Assembly: GCA_023431055.1 (NCBI GenBank)
Contig: JAEYXX010000088.1
Coordinates: 1 to 35,210, forward strand
Direction: 5' to 3'
Length of the DNA stretch: 35,210 nt
DNA from: Pseudomonadota bacterium
GTDB lineage: Bacteria > Pseudomonadota > Gammaproteobacteria > Pseudomonadales > Pseudomonadaceae
Both the position numbers and the translations under genes were made by a program. Below, one piece after another: positions 24,971-34,547 of the stretch. Below the pieces are notes generated by a model. It was not told where the DNA came from, ran no database searches, and was given only the letters and a program-made list of their open reading frames with translations. Positions within the stretch are counted from its first letter, which is position 1, and every line of letters starts with the position of its first letter.

Positions 24971-25021
24971 CGGGGCGGGCCGCCACGCGGCCCGGTCCCC
25001 ACAGCAAGCGAGGATTCACCG

Positions 25022-25516
25022 ATGAAAACAGCACAGTTACTGGTTCTGACCTTGATCGGACTGCTCGGCAGCCCGGCAGCGCTGGCCCACAGCGAAATGC
25101 ACGAGGGGCATCAGGCCGCCTCAACGATCAGGGAGCAAAAGCCTTGGGGTATCGCCGGCGATGCCAGCGAAGTCGACCGCACCATCGAGATCCGCATGAC
25201 TGATCAGATGCGTTTCACTCCGGATCGGCTGCAGGTCAGGCAGGGCGAGACCATTCGTTTCGTCCACCGCAACGACGGCAAGATCCTCCACGAGTTCGTC
25301 ATCGGTACCCGCGAAACCCTGGATGAACATGCCGAGTCAATGCTGCGTTTTCCCGGCATGGAACACGACGAGCCCTATATGGCCCACATTGCGCCGGGAC
25401 AGAGCAGCGAGATGATCTGGACCTTCAACCGCGCCGGCGAATTCGATTTCGCCTGCCTGATCGCCGGCCACTATCAGGCCGGCATGGTTGGCACCATCCA
25501 GGTGCTGGCCGACTGA
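25022..25516 (+). CDS. Periplasmic cupredoxin (plastocyanin/azurin-like)
   Basis: This 164-residue protein has a signal peptide (about 1-22) and a single cupredoxin domain. Predicted copper ligands are His90, Cys145, His150 and Met155 (CLIAGHYQAGM), the expected type 1 set. A short His/Met start (HSEMHEGH) follows the signal peptide. It is likely an electron partner or copper carrier for the preceding oxidase. The spacing after the oxidase gene is 51 bases. Confidence 0.88.
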   Translation: MKTAQLLVLTLIGLLGSPAALAHSEMHEGHQAASTIREQKPWGIAGDASEVDRTIEIRMTDQMRFTPDRLQVRQGETIRFVHRNDGKILHEFVIGTRETLDEHAESMLRFPGMEHDEPYMAHIAPGQSSEMIWTFNRAGEFDFACLIAGHYQAGMVGTIQVLAD

Positions 25517-25535
25517 CCTACGAGAGGAAACACGC

Positions 25536-25829
25536 ATGAAGAAGCCATTGCTGATCGCGGCGCTGGCCGCCCTGTTCAGTCTGCCGTTGCAGGCCGCCGA
25601 CCCCGCGCCGCTGAGCCAGGGCGAGGTGCGCAAGGTGGACGCCGCGGCGCAGAAGATCACCCTGCGTCACGGCCCCATCGCCAGCATCGGCATGCCGCCG
25701 ATGACCATGGTGTTCGAGGTTGAGAAACCGGAACTGCTGGAAGGAGTTTCAGCGGGAGAGAAGGTGCATTTTCAAGTGCAGCAGCAGGGTAACCGTTACA
25801 TCGTTACCGAACTGCAGGTCGTGGAGTAG
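25536..25829 (+). CDS. CusF-like periplasmic copper-binding protein
   Basis: This 97-residue protein has a signal peptide (about 1-20) and a CusF-type small barrel. Compared with E. coli CusF the ligands line up as His45, Met56 and Met58 (motif GMPPMTM), and the Trp that caps the site is replaced by Met53. Such proteins bind Cu(I)/Ag(I) and hand metal to a pump. I chose the ATG at 25536 with GAGAGGAAAC before it; the upstream reading to 25488 adds non-signal residues. A CusF-like protein without a CusBA pump gene nearby is unusual. Confidence 0.85.
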   Translation: MKKPLLIAALAALFSLPLQAADPAPLSQGEVRKVDAAAQKITLRHGPIASIGMPPMTMVFEVEKPELLEGVSAGEKVHFQVQQQGNRYIVTELQVVE

Positions 25830-25839
25830 CCATCAGAGC

Positions 25840-25865
25840 CGGCCCGGGCATTGCGCTCCGGGCCG
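25840..25865. terminator. Hairpin between the convergent cusF-like and HU genes
   Basis: CGGCCCGG (25840-25847) pairs with CCGGGCCG (25858-25865) around a 10-base loop. It lies in the 44-base gap between the two stop codons and can end transcripts from both sides. Confidence 0.65.
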
Positions 25866-25873
25866 ACGAACAA

Positions 25874-26152
25874 TCAGTTCAGTGCGTCAGTCAGGGCCTT
25901 GGCCGGCACCAGCTTGACCACTTTCTTGGCAGCGATTTCGATGCTCTTGCCGGTCTGCGGGTTGCGGCCGGTGCGGGCCGGGCGCTCAGTCACTTTCAGC
26001 TTGCCGATACCCGGCAGGGTGATCTCACCGTCGTTTTCCAGCGCGTCGCCGACAATTTCGCCCAACTGATCGATCAGGGTGCGGACAGTGGCTTTGGGCA
26101 GGGATACGGCCTCGGCCAGGTCGCTGATCAGTTGGTCTTTGGTGATTGCCAT
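25874..26152 (-). CDS. HU-family nucleoid protein
   Basis: This 92-residue histone-like protein begins MAITKDQLISDLAEAVSLPK and carries the DNA-binding arm signature TLPGIGKLKVTERPARTGRN, followed by NPQTGKSIEIAAKK. It binds and bends DNA without strong sequence preference. The arm is closest to the second HU-type protein of Pseudomonas (PA5348-like) as I remember it. ATG 26152 has GGAG 8 bases upstream; the reading to 26227 is an unsupported extension. It is divergent from the chemoreceptor gene. Confidence 0.9.
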   Translation of the reverse strand: MAITKDQLISDLAEAVSLPKATVRTLIDQLGEIVGDALENDGEITLPGIGKLKVTERPARTGRNPQTGKSIEIAAKKVVKLVPAKALTDALN

Positions 26153-26434
26153 GATGTAACTCCGTTTGCAGGTGAGAGGTTCGGCGCGGGCAGGGCCGCA
26201 CAGCCGAAAACGTGGGAACGCTAGCACAAAAGGTAAGGCTCGGCAGTGTCCTGAAAGCCCTTCCGGTAGGGCTTAGTGTCGCATCGGTCCCAGTGGTTCC
26301 GGCCCATGAGCAGAAAAACGCAAGCATTTAGGCAGGTACAGCCCGCTGCGTTCAGTCGTGATTCGTCAGGGCATGCAGCAGCCTGGCAAGGCTCGACTAA
26401 GCTGTTGCTGGTAATGTCATGCTGGAGTGCCATC

Positions 26435-28069
26435 ATGTTGCGTGTATTCGCTGATCTTGGTTTTCGCTGGAAAATTGCTCTGCCGATTCTGCTGCTGGCC
26501 ATTCTGCTGGTGGCGATGGGGGTGCTGGGGGTTCGTGGCATCACTCAGGTTGCCGAATCCAGCACGACACTGACCAATCGCCATTTGCCGGCTGTCAGCC
26601 TGTTGCTCAATGCTGACCGGGATCTCTATCAGGCTTTCGTTGCCGAGCGCAGCTTGCTCGATGAGAGTGCGCACCAATATGCCGACCAGTTGCGCGCTGC
26701 CCATGCTGAAAATCTGCAGCAGGCCTATGACCGTGTGCACAAGTTCGCCGCCATGCAGCCGGGCAATGAGGCGCTTGCCCTGGTGGCCGAGTTTGACCGT
26801 GGCTATGAGCGTTGGAAGGCAACGTCTCTACGTGTGCTGGAAATGAGTTCGAGTGACCCGGAGGGCGCCAGTCGACTGAGTTTTGCTGACAGTGAGGCGC
26901 AATTTGAAGAGGCACGTACCTCTATCGACAAACTTGGCGACTTGGAAGATGGCGCAGCCAATGCGGTGGGTAGCGATGCCATAGCACGTGGCGATGCGCT
27001 GGTCTGGCAGCAGGGGCTGCTGATCGCCATAGGCCTGCTGGTGTGTCTGGTGTTGATAGTGGGCTTCCCGCTGCTGGTGACGCGTCCGCTGCACAGTCTG
27101 CTGCATCGCATCGAGCAGATTGCCGATGGGGATGGTGATCTGCGGATGCGTCTGGATGTGCTGTCCAGGGATGAGTTGGGTAAGCTCAGTCACGCCTTCA
27201 ATCGCTTTCTCGACAAACTGCAACCCTTGATCAAGGAAGTGGGCAGGGTCACCGGGGAGGTGGCCGATTCAGCGCAAAGCCTGGCAGGAATGGCAGCCGC
27301 CAATGACCGCCTCATCAGTAGCGAGCATGTGGCCGTGGATCAGGTCAGCACGGCTGCAACCGAGATGAGCGCAGCGGTGCATGAGGTGGCGCGCAATGCG
27401 CAGAATGCCGCCGATGCGGCGCGCCATGCCGAAGTGCGGTCGCGTGAGGGAGCCGAGGTGGTGGGAGCCACCATACACTCCATCCGCCAGTTGGCACAGG
27501 AAATGGAGAGTGCCTCCACTACCATTCAGACCCTGGAGCAGGAAACCGCCAATATTGGCGCCGTGCTGGCGGTGATCAAGGGTATTGCCGAGCAAACCAA
27601 CCTGCTGGCGCTAAACGCTGCCATCGAGGCGGCGCGGGCAGGCGAGCAGGGCCGTGGTTTTGCTGTGGTGGCCGATGAGGTGCGCGCGTTGGCCGCGCGT
27701 ACTCAGGAGTCCACCAAGGATATTCAGCAGATGATCGAGCGTCTGCAGATTGGTGTGCAGAACGCGGTCAAGGCCACCCATTCGGGCAGCGCGCGGGCAC
27801 GGCAGAGCGTGGAGCAGGCGGCGGGTGTGGATCAGGCGTTGAGCGTAACCGGTGATTCGGTGCAGCGTATCAATGACATGGCCGCGCAGATCGCCACAGC
27901 CTGCGAGGAGCAGAGCAGCGTTACCGAAGAGATAGCACGCAACATCAGTGATATTCGTGATCTGTCCAACGAGGCGGCACAGACCTCCGAGCAGAGCACG
28001 CGGGCCAGCCAGCATCTGTCCGAGCTGTCCCATGGCCTGGCTCAGTTGGTGGGCCGTTTCCGCGTCTAA
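26435..28069 (+). CDS. Methyl-accepting chemotaxis protein
   Basis: This 544-residue receptor begins [20 protein letters not shown] with a first membrane span (about 12-32), a periplasmic helical-bundle domain (about 40-190), a second span ([20 protein letters not shown]), HAMP, and a signalling hairpin with ERTQ-type repeats. The highly conserved tip is present ([20 protein letters not shown], then [14 protein letters not shown]). Start ATG 26435 follows TGGAGTG by about 7 bases; the longer reading from 26276 is rejected because its extra residues are not receptor-like. The ligand is not predictable. Confidence 0.9.
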   Translation: MLRVFADLGFRWKIALPILLLAILLVAMGVLGVRGITQVAESSTTLTNRHLPAVSLLLNADRDLYQAFVAERSLLDESAHQYADQLRAAHAENLQQAYDRVHKFAAMQPGNEALALVAEFDRGYERWKATSLRVLEMSSSDPEGASRLSFADSEAQFEEARTSIDKLGDLEDGAANAVGSDAIARGDALVWQQGLLIAIGLLVCLVLIVGFPLLVTRPLHSLLHRIEQIADGDGDLRMRLDVLSRDELGKLSHAFNRFLDKLQPLIKEVGRVTGEVADSAQSLAGMAAANDRLISSEHVAVDQVSTAATEMSAAVHEVARNAQNAADAARHAEVRSREGAEVVGATIHSIRQLAQEMESASTTIQTLEQETANIGAVLAVIKGIAEQTNLLALNAAIEAARAGEQGRGFAVVADEVRALAARTQESTKDIQQMIERLQIGVQNAVKATHSGSARARQSVEQAAGVDQALSVTGDSVQRINDMAAQIATACEEQSSVTEEIARNISDIRDLSNEAAQTSEQSTRASQHLSELSHGLAQLVGRFRV

Positions 28070-28082
28070 GTGTTTGAAGCAG

Positions 28083-28110
28083 TTGTAAGTTTGCGTTTAG
28101 TCGTTACAAT
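28083..28110 (+). promoter_or_regulatory. Candidate promoter of the 4.5S RNA gene
   Basis: TTGTAA (28083-28088) and TACAAT (28105-28110) are 16 bases apart. Transcription would start near 28117, at a small CCCGTC-GACGGG hairpin (28118-28134), so the RNA is likely made as a precursor and trimmed. Confidence 0.5.
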
Positions 28111-28143
28111 GGCGCGGCCCGTCGCAATGACGGGCTTCGTTAT

Positions 28144-28255
28144 GGTGGGCCCTGTCGGTCCCCTCGCAACGATTACCCGTGAACCTGGTCAGGCCCGGAA
28201 GGGAGCAGCCACAGCGGGAACATCGTGTGCCGGGGTGTGGCTGGCAGGGTTCGCC
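28144..28255 (+). ncRNA. ffs: 4.5S RNA, signal recognition particle RNA
   Basis: The sequence has the bacterial 4.5S RNA core: CGCAACGATTACCCGTGAAC, GGTCAGGCCCGGAAGGGAGC with its GGAA-type tetraloop, AGCAGCCAC, then GTGTGCCGGGGTGTGGCTGG. The outer stem GGTGGGCCCTG (28144-28154) pairs with CAGGGTTCGCC at 28245-28255, allowing G-U pairs. The RNA binds Ffh and directs membrane proteins to the SecYEG translocon via FtsY. The position beside dnaX matches other Pseudomonas. Exact ends are inferred from pairing. Confidence 0.95.
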
Positions 28256-28331
28256 TCCAGCTTCCCGGCGCTCGCCATTCTCCCGATTATTTTTTCGCAG
28301 CCTGTCGCTTCGGGTGTTTGCCTGCGTGCAA

Positions 28332-28357
28332 TAAAAAGCCCGCGCATGGGCGCGGGC
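28332..28357 (-). terminator. Rho-independent terminator after the DUF3509-like genes
   Basis: Read on the minus strand, GCCCGCGC-CCAT-GCGCGGGC is followed by TTTTTAT. The stem is 8 bp of G-C pairs. It lies 20 bases past the stop codon of the 95-residue gene at 28377-28664. Confidence 0.82.
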
Positions 28358-28376
28358 CTCGGTATCGCTGATGGAA

Positions 28377-28664
28377 TCAGGCTATGCGGTAGTTCAGCAC
28401 GCTGTCCTGTTCCTTGAGCGTCTTGCGCAGGTCGGCGGGGATATTGCCGGCGCGCACCGCGAGTTCCAGACGAATTTCCTCCAGGCTCTGGGCGAAGGCG
28501 TCCTGGTCTTCGAGCTGGGGTTTGGCCAGAACACGGCTATAGACGGTACTGTCGGTCTCGTCGAGCAGGGCGAGGACGATGCTGCCATCCGGGCGCGGGG
28601 AGCTGAAGCTGGCGCGCAGTGGATTGAACAGATGGTCGACGAGTTGCTGGTTGCTGAGTTCCAT
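28377..28664 (-). CDS. DUF3509-like small protein, second of a tandem pair
   Basis: A 95-residue soluble protein beginning MELSNQQLVDHLFNPLRASF. It has one domain of a short beta segment (SIVLALLDETDSTVYSRVL) and a C-terminal helix. It aligns with the upstream neighbour (73 residues) over HxFxPxxxxxxxARxDxSxxxxLxDxT-like positions, so the pair probably arose by duplication. The family name DUF3509, a Pseudomonas-specific group, is from memory. No function known. ATG 28664 has GGAGTAG before it, and the upstream extension is not favoured. Confidence 0.65.
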   Translation of the reverse strand: MELSNQQLVDHLFNPLRASFSSPRPDGSIVLALLDETDSTVYSRVLAKPQLEDQDAFAQSLEEIRLELAVRAGNIPADLRKTLKEQDSVLNYRIA

Positions 28665-28717
28665 ATCTACTCCATCCCGATGGTTGGCTCCCTTCGACCG
28701 TCGGGTGGGCAAATGGT

Positions 28718-28939
28718 TCAGGCAATCAGTGACTGGCGGGTGCGCTCGATGACCTGCTGCAGCGACTCGTCGCTGTACTGACCGGGGTACAGGCGCTGGC
28801 TGTACTGGGCGATACCGGTCTTGTCGACCAGGGTGAAGCTGAAGCTGTCCTTGCGTGCGGCCTGGATGCGGCAATCGAACGGGGCGAAGGCGTGAGTCAG
28901 TGTGCTGATGGCTTTCTGGATCTGATGTTGAGTATTCAT
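28718..28939 (-). CDS. DUF3509-like small protein, first of a tandem pair
   Basis: A 73-residue protein starting MNTQHQIQKAISTLTHAFAP, with the segment PFDCRIQAARKDSFSFTLVD and a C-terminal helix (SDESLQQVIERTRQSLIA). It resembles the following 95-residue protein in the same operon-like pair (53-base spacing). The start at 28939 has an AGGAAA at a longish 13-base spacing. No function known. The longer reading from 28996 has no ribosome site. Confidence 0.63.
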   Translation of the reverse strand: MNTQHQIQKAISTLTHAFAPFDCRIQAARKDSFSFTLVDKTGIAQYSQRLYPGQYSDESLQQVIERTRQSLIA

Positions 28940-29402
28940 TTTTCTAAGTATTTCCTTTAACGCAGGTGCGCTTCGTTGCGCGTGGTGTTGCTCCATCGGG
29001 GCGGCCGAAAAGCGGCCTTAGCAAGTAGACCAGTAGGAGCTTTATTAGCACGATAAAGTTCCATTGTTACGGTTCTTCGGCGTGGTCGGTACGTCGGAGA
29101 CAGGCGGGGTACAGCACCGATGAGCGGTGAGTTGGCCTGATCAGTCAGTAGATGGGATCGGGGAGGGCGGCAGCGCGGGGATGCGCTAGACGTTGAACCG
29201 GGAAACCAGCGAGGGGCGCAAAGGCCTTTATGACTTGCAGCATGGTACGAACGGCGTGGATCATACATGACTGTTCAAGTTTTGACCAGTGCTATTCGCC
29301 GACTCCATGAGCGGCATCTGCCGGGCTCGGTTGGCGGATGCAATTTGCCGGTTGCTCCGCTAGGATTAGCCCACTTTTGCTTTCCTCACATGACGGTTTT
29401 CC
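28940..29402. other. Intergenic region between the DUF3509-like pair and dnaX
   Basis: The 463 bases between two divergent genes hold no gene I accept. An inverted repeat GGAGCTTTAT (29036-29045) / ATAAAGTTCC (29053-29062), with one mismatch and a 7-base loop, lies in the likely 5' leader of the small genes. A short GGCCG/CGGCC hairpin lies at 29003-29017. The rest presumably contains the divergent promoters of both units, which I cannot place with confidence. Confidence 0.5.
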
Positions 29403-31484
<2,082 letters not shown>

Positions 31485-31509
31485 CACCCCGAATACCGAG
31501 GATACCGAC

Positions 31510-31836
31510 ATGATGAAAGGTGGCATGGCAGGCCTGATGAAGCAGGCCCAGCAGATGCAGGAAAAGATGCAGAAGATGCAGGAAGAACTGGCCAATGCCG
31601 AAGTTACCGGCCAGTCCGGCGCGGGCCTGGTCAGCGTGGTGATGACCGGTCGTCATGACGTCAAGCGCATCACCCTGGACGACAGCCTGATGCAGGAAGA
31701 CAAGGAAGTGCTGGAAGACCTGATTGCAGCCGCGGTCAATGACGCCGTGCGCAAGGTCGAGCAGAACAGCCAGGAGAAGATGGCCGGCATGACCGCAGGG
31801 ATGCAGCTCCCTCCCGGCTTCAAAATGCCCTTCTGA
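31510..31836 (+). CDS. ybaB: YbaB/EbfC-type nucleoid-associated protein
   Basis: This 108-residue protein begins [20 protein letters not shown], an amphipathic Met/Gln/Lys helix, then a beta core with [20 protein letters not shown] and the C-terminal helix ending LPPGFKMPF. The family forms dimers that bind DNA as tweezers-like proteins. The position between dnaX and recR is conserved in many bacteria. It follows dnaX by 25 bases and is likely co-transcribed with it. Confidence 0.93.
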   Translation: MMKGGMAGLMKQAQQMQEKMQKMQEELANAEVTGQSGAGLVSVVMTGRHDVKRITLDDSLMQEDKEVLEDLIAAAVNDAVRKVEQNSQEKMAGMTAGMQLPPGFKMPF

Positions 31837-31871
31837 GCATGTGACGCCCAGCCGGCACGCATTACTGCGTT

Positions 31872-31931
31872 GCGAAAGGCCCCGAGCATCCTCATTTACA
31901 GACGTAAAATCCGGTGCTCGGGGCCTTTCGC
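31872..31931. repeat. Long palindromic element between ybaB and recR
   Basis: Arms GCGAAAGGCCCCGAGCA (31872-31888) and TGCTCGGGGCCTTTCGC (31915-31931) are perfect 17-bp complements. The 26-base loop contains a smaller inverted repeat TTTAC-AGAC-GTAAA (31895-31908). It could act as a transcription end after ybaB. There is also a variant of the GTAGGGTGGGCTTCAGCCCA repeat at 31987-32008. Confidence 0.75.
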
Positions 31932-32041
31932 GCCTTGTACTGCATACCGTCTGATCGCCCCTTCTCGGATAGAGTGGCGTTAGTTCGTAGGGTGGGCTTC
32001 AGCCCACCAGATCATTGCCAGCCAACATTTGCAGGACTTCC

Positions 32042-32641
32042 ATGAGCTTCAGCCCCCTGATTCGTCAGTTGATCGACTCCCTGCGCATCCTGCCCGGTGT
32101 CGGACAGAAGACTGCGCAGCGCATGGCTTTGCAGTTGCTCGAGCGTGATCGCAGCGGCGGTCAGCGCCTGGCGCAGGCGCTCAATGCGGCAATGGAAGGT
32201 GTGGGGCACTGCAAGCGCTGCCGTAGCCTGAGCGAGGACGAGATCTGCCAGCTGTGCCTGGACGAACGTCGCGACGACAGCCTGCTGTGTGTGGTCGAAG
32301 GGCCGATGGACGTACATGCCGTGGAGCAGACCGGCTTTCGCGGTCGTTACTTCGTGCTCAAGGGGCACCTGTCGCCACTCGATGGCCTCGGCCCGGAGGC
32401 CATAGGCATTCCCGAGCTGCTGGAGCGCATCGAGGCTGGCGCTTTCAGCGAGGTGATCCTGGCTACCAACCCGACAGTGGAAGGCGAGGCCACGGCGCAC
32501 TACATCGCGCAAATCCTCGCCGGCAAGGGCCTGGTCGCCTCGCGCATCGCCCATGGCATGCCGCTGGGTGGCGAACTGGAGCTGGTTGATGGCGGCACCC
32601 TGGCTCATGCCCTGGCCGGTCGCCGTCCTATCAGTCTGTAA
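32042..32641 (+). CDS. recR: Recombination mediator RecR
   Basis: This 199-residue protein begins [20 protein letters not shown], has a helix-hairpin-helix start ([13 protein letters not shown]), a zinc finger with Cys57, Cys60, Cys69 and Cys72 ([16 protein letters not shown]), and a Toprim domain ([12 protein letters not shown], then [12 protein letters not shown]). With RecO it loads RecA at gaps. ATG 32042 has AGGA before it; the reading to 32015 adds residues unlike RecR. Confidence 0.96.
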   Translation: MSFSPLIRQLIDSLRILPGVGQKTAQRMALQLLERDRSGGQRLAQALNAAMEGVGHCKRCRSLSEDEICQLCLDERRDDSLLCVVEGPMDVHAVEQTGFRGRYFVLKGHLSPLDGLGPEAIGIPELLERIEAGAFSEVILATNPTVEGEATAHYIAQILAGKGLVASRIAHGMPLGGELELVDGGTLAHALAGRRPISL

Positions 32642-32671
32642 GTCCTCGGAACCTTCCAACTCGGAGTGCCT

Positions 32672-33244
32672 GTGATCACCGACACTCTGCGCCGCATCGC
32701 TCTGCTGCTCCTGCTGGGAGCGCCTCTGGTCGCCCAGGCCCAATGCCCGACTGGGCAGATACAGGTCTGCCTGGGCGGTTCCTGTCTCTGTGTACCCGAT
32801 CCGGTACGCGTCCGTGAAGATGGCCTGAACATGGCGGCGGCGCGCCTGGAAGCCTGGCTGCTGCAATCGCGTGAGGCGGCGCTGCGGGCCGGTACCGAGC
32901 CGATCCCTCTGATGATTCGCGCGCAGCTCGCGCCCTTCTACGACGATGCCTTGCTCGATGAAGTGCGCTTTCGCGTGGGCATCACCGACGAGATGGACGC
33001 CGCCACCGTCATGCTGCAGAACCCGGATGTACAGGCCGTGACTCTGGTGGATGTGGTGGTGTTTCGCGATGCGCAGGCAGCCGCCAGCGATGCCGCGCTC
33101 TGGGCTCACGAGCTGTGGCATGTGCAGCAATATCGCGAATGGGGCACCGATGGCTTCGCCCAGCGTTACACCCGCGATTTCCAGTCAGTGGAAGGGCCTG
33201 CCTATGAAATGGGCGAGCGTGTGAGAAAGGCGCTGCGTGAGTAA
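32672..33244 (+). CDS. Secreted HExxH-type protein (DUF4157-like)
   Basis: A 190-residue protein with a signal peptide (about 1-23), four Cys near the mature N-terminus (25, 33, 38, 40; CPTGQ and CLGGSCLC), and a zinc-peptidase-like AHELWHVQQY motif with His146, Glu147 and His150. The AHELxHVxQ pattern is like DUF4157 proteins; a third ligand such as Glu may be in VEGPAYEMGE. It has no close neighbour of related function. The start is GTG 32672, with GGAG 5 bases upstream; GTG 32666 is less well placed. The four Cys may form disulfides. Enzyme activity is not proven. Confidence 0.72.
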   Translation: MITDTLRRIALLLLLGAPLVAQAQCPTGQIQVCLGGSCLCVPDPVRVREDGLNMAAARLEAWLLQSREAALRAGTEPIPLMIRAQLAPFYDDALLDEVRFRVGITDEMDAATVMLQNPDVQAVTLVDVVVFRDAQAAASDAALWAHELWHVQQYREWGTDGFAQRYTRDFQSVEGPAYEMGERVRKALRE

Positions 33245-33259
33245 AAATAAAACGCCCGC

Positions 33260-33289
33260 TTGAAAACCAAGCAAGCGCTAGGTTAGGGT
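33260..33289 (+). promoter_or_regulatory. Candidate promoter with AtuR-type operator
   Basis: TTGAAA (33260-33265) and TAGGGT (33284-33289) are 18 bases apart, and the spacer is exactly the operator copy. The -35 box is good (5/6) and the -10 box is poor (3/6). The layout matches that at atuA (6798-6826). Confidence 0.5.
33266..33283 (+). promoter_or_regulatory. AtuR-type operator before a distant acyl-CoA dehydrogenase
   Basis: The plus strand reads ACCAAGCAAGCGCTAGGT, identical to the atuA-side operator (6803-6820) at 17 of 18 positions, with a single T-to-A change in the right arm. It lies 34 bases before the ATG of the acyl-CoA dehydrogenase gene. Confidence 0.72.
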
Positions 33290-33317
33290 GGCCAAAACAT
33301 TAACGGGAGAATCCCGC

Positions 33318-34466
33318 ATGGCCGCCGCTCTGTCATATTTCGATGATTCCCACCAACTGGTTCGCGACTCCGTTAGGCGTTTCGTCGAGCGCGAGATCCT
33401 GCCGTATATCGATGAGTGGGAGGAGGCCGAGGAATTCCCCCGCGAGCTGTATCTCAAGGCTGGCGCTGCGGGCATTCTGGGTATCGGCTATCCCGAACAG
33501 TACGGTGGCAGCCATGAAGGCGATGTGTTCGCCAAGGTCGCGGCCAGCGAGGAACTGATGCGCAGCGGTTCCGGCGGCCTGGTGGCCGGGCTCGGTTCGC
33601 TGGATATCGGCCTGCCGCCCATCGTCAAGTGGGCCAAGCCCGCCGTGCGCGAGCGCGTGGTCCCGCAGGTGCTGGCTGGCGAGAAGGTCATGGCGCTGGC
33701 GGTGACCGAGCCATCGGGCGGCTCCGATGTGGCCAATCTCAAGACCCGCGCCGTGCGCGATGGCGACCATTACCGCATCAACGGCAGCAAGACCTTCATT
33801 ACCAGCGGTGTGCGCGCCGATTACTACACGGTTGCCGTGCGCACCGGCGGTGAGGGCTTTGGCGGGGTCAGTCTGCTGCTGGTGGAGAAGGGCACCCCGG
33901 GTTTCAGTGTCGGGCGCAAGCTGAAGAAGATGGGCTGGTGGGCGTCCGACACCGCCGAGCTGTTCTTCGACGATTGCAAGGTGCCGGTGGAGAACCTGAT
34001 CGGCGTGGAGAACGCCGGCTTCGCCTGCATCATGGCCAATTTCCAGAGCGAGCGTCTCAGCCTGGCGATCATGGCCAACATGACCGCGCAGCTGGCGCTG
34101 GAAGAGTCCATGAAGTGGGCGCGCGAGCGGCAGGCGTTCGGCAAACCGGTGGGCAAGTTCCAGGTGCTCAAGCACCGTTTGGCCGAAATGGCCACGCAGC
34201 TGGAGGTGTCGCGTGAGTTCACCTACCGCCAGGCCGCGCAGATGGCGGCAGGCAGGAGCGTGATCAAGGAGATTTCCATGGCCAAGAACTTCGCCACCGA
34301 TATCGCCGACCGCCTCACCTACGATGCGGTGCAGATCATGGGCGGCATGGGTTATATGCGCGAAAGCCTGGTCGAACGCCTGTACCGCGACAATCGCATC
34401 CTTTCCATCGGCGGTGGCACGCGCGAGATCATGAACGAGATCATCGCCAAGCAGATGGGGTTGTAG
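33318..34466 (+). CDS. Acyl-CoA dehydrogenase, probable terpene/branched-chain regulon member
   Basis: This 382-residue protein begins MAAALSYFDDSHQLVRDSVR and has the family segments ALAVTEPSGGSDVANLKTRA, FITSGVRADY, RQAFGKPVGKFQVL, QIMGGMGYMRES and SIGGGTREIM. The ATG at 33318 follows GGGAGAAT. An AtuR-type operator lies just before it. The gene order recR then acyl-CoA dehydrogenase also occurs in P. aeruginosa, where I recall PA1535 as an AtuD-like dehydrogenase induced with the citronellol pathway. The substrate is probably a citronellyl-type or other branched CoA ester. It ends before an inverted repeat shared with the AraC gene. Confidence 0.87.
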   Translation: MAAALSYFDDSHQLVRDSVRRFVEREILPYIDEWEEAEEFPRELYLKAGAAGILGIGYPEQYGGSHEGDVFAKVAASEELMRSGSGGLVAGLGSLDIGLPPIVKWAKPAVRERVVPQVLAGEKVMALAVTEPSGGSDVANLKTRAVRDGDHYRINGSKTFITSGVRADYYTVAVRTGGEGFGGVSLLLVEKGTPGFSVGRKLKKMGWWASDTAELFFDDCKVPVENLIGVENAGFACIMANFQSERLSLAIMANMTAQLALEESMKWARERQAFGKPVGKFQVLKHRLAEMATQLEVSREFTYRQAAQMAAGRSVIKEISMAKNFATDIADRLTYDAVQIMGGMGYMRESLVERLYRDNRILSIGGGTREIMNEIIAKQMGL

Positions 34467-34475
34467 CAGGTATCG

Positions 34476-34545
34476 TGGGAGGGGCTTTAGCAGCGATCAT
34501 CCTTTAACAAAGGGCGGAAAAGCTCGCCGCTGAAGGGCCTCCCAC
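34476..34545. repeat. Imperfect inverted pair of GTGGGAGGGGCTTTAGC
   Basis: GTGGGAGGGGCTTTAGC (34476-34492) faces GCTGAAGGGCCTCCCAC (34529-34545), with three mismatches in 17, between the convergent acyl-CoA dehydrogenase and AraC genes. It probably serves as a two-way transcript end. Confidence 0.68.
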
Positions 34546-34547
34546 AT

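Noticed and set aside
26255..26274. Short hairpin AAGCCCT/AGGGCTT between HU and the chemoreceptor gene
   Set aside because: Only 7-bp arms and no T-run; not enough to assign a regulatory role or riboswitch.
28957..29268. 103-residue minus-strand frame in the gap before dnaX
   Set aside because: Arg/Pro/Ser-rich with no ribosome site or family likeness.
31872..31931. Integron attC site
   Set aside because: The palindrome lacks the core sites expected of attC, and there is no gene cassette pattern.
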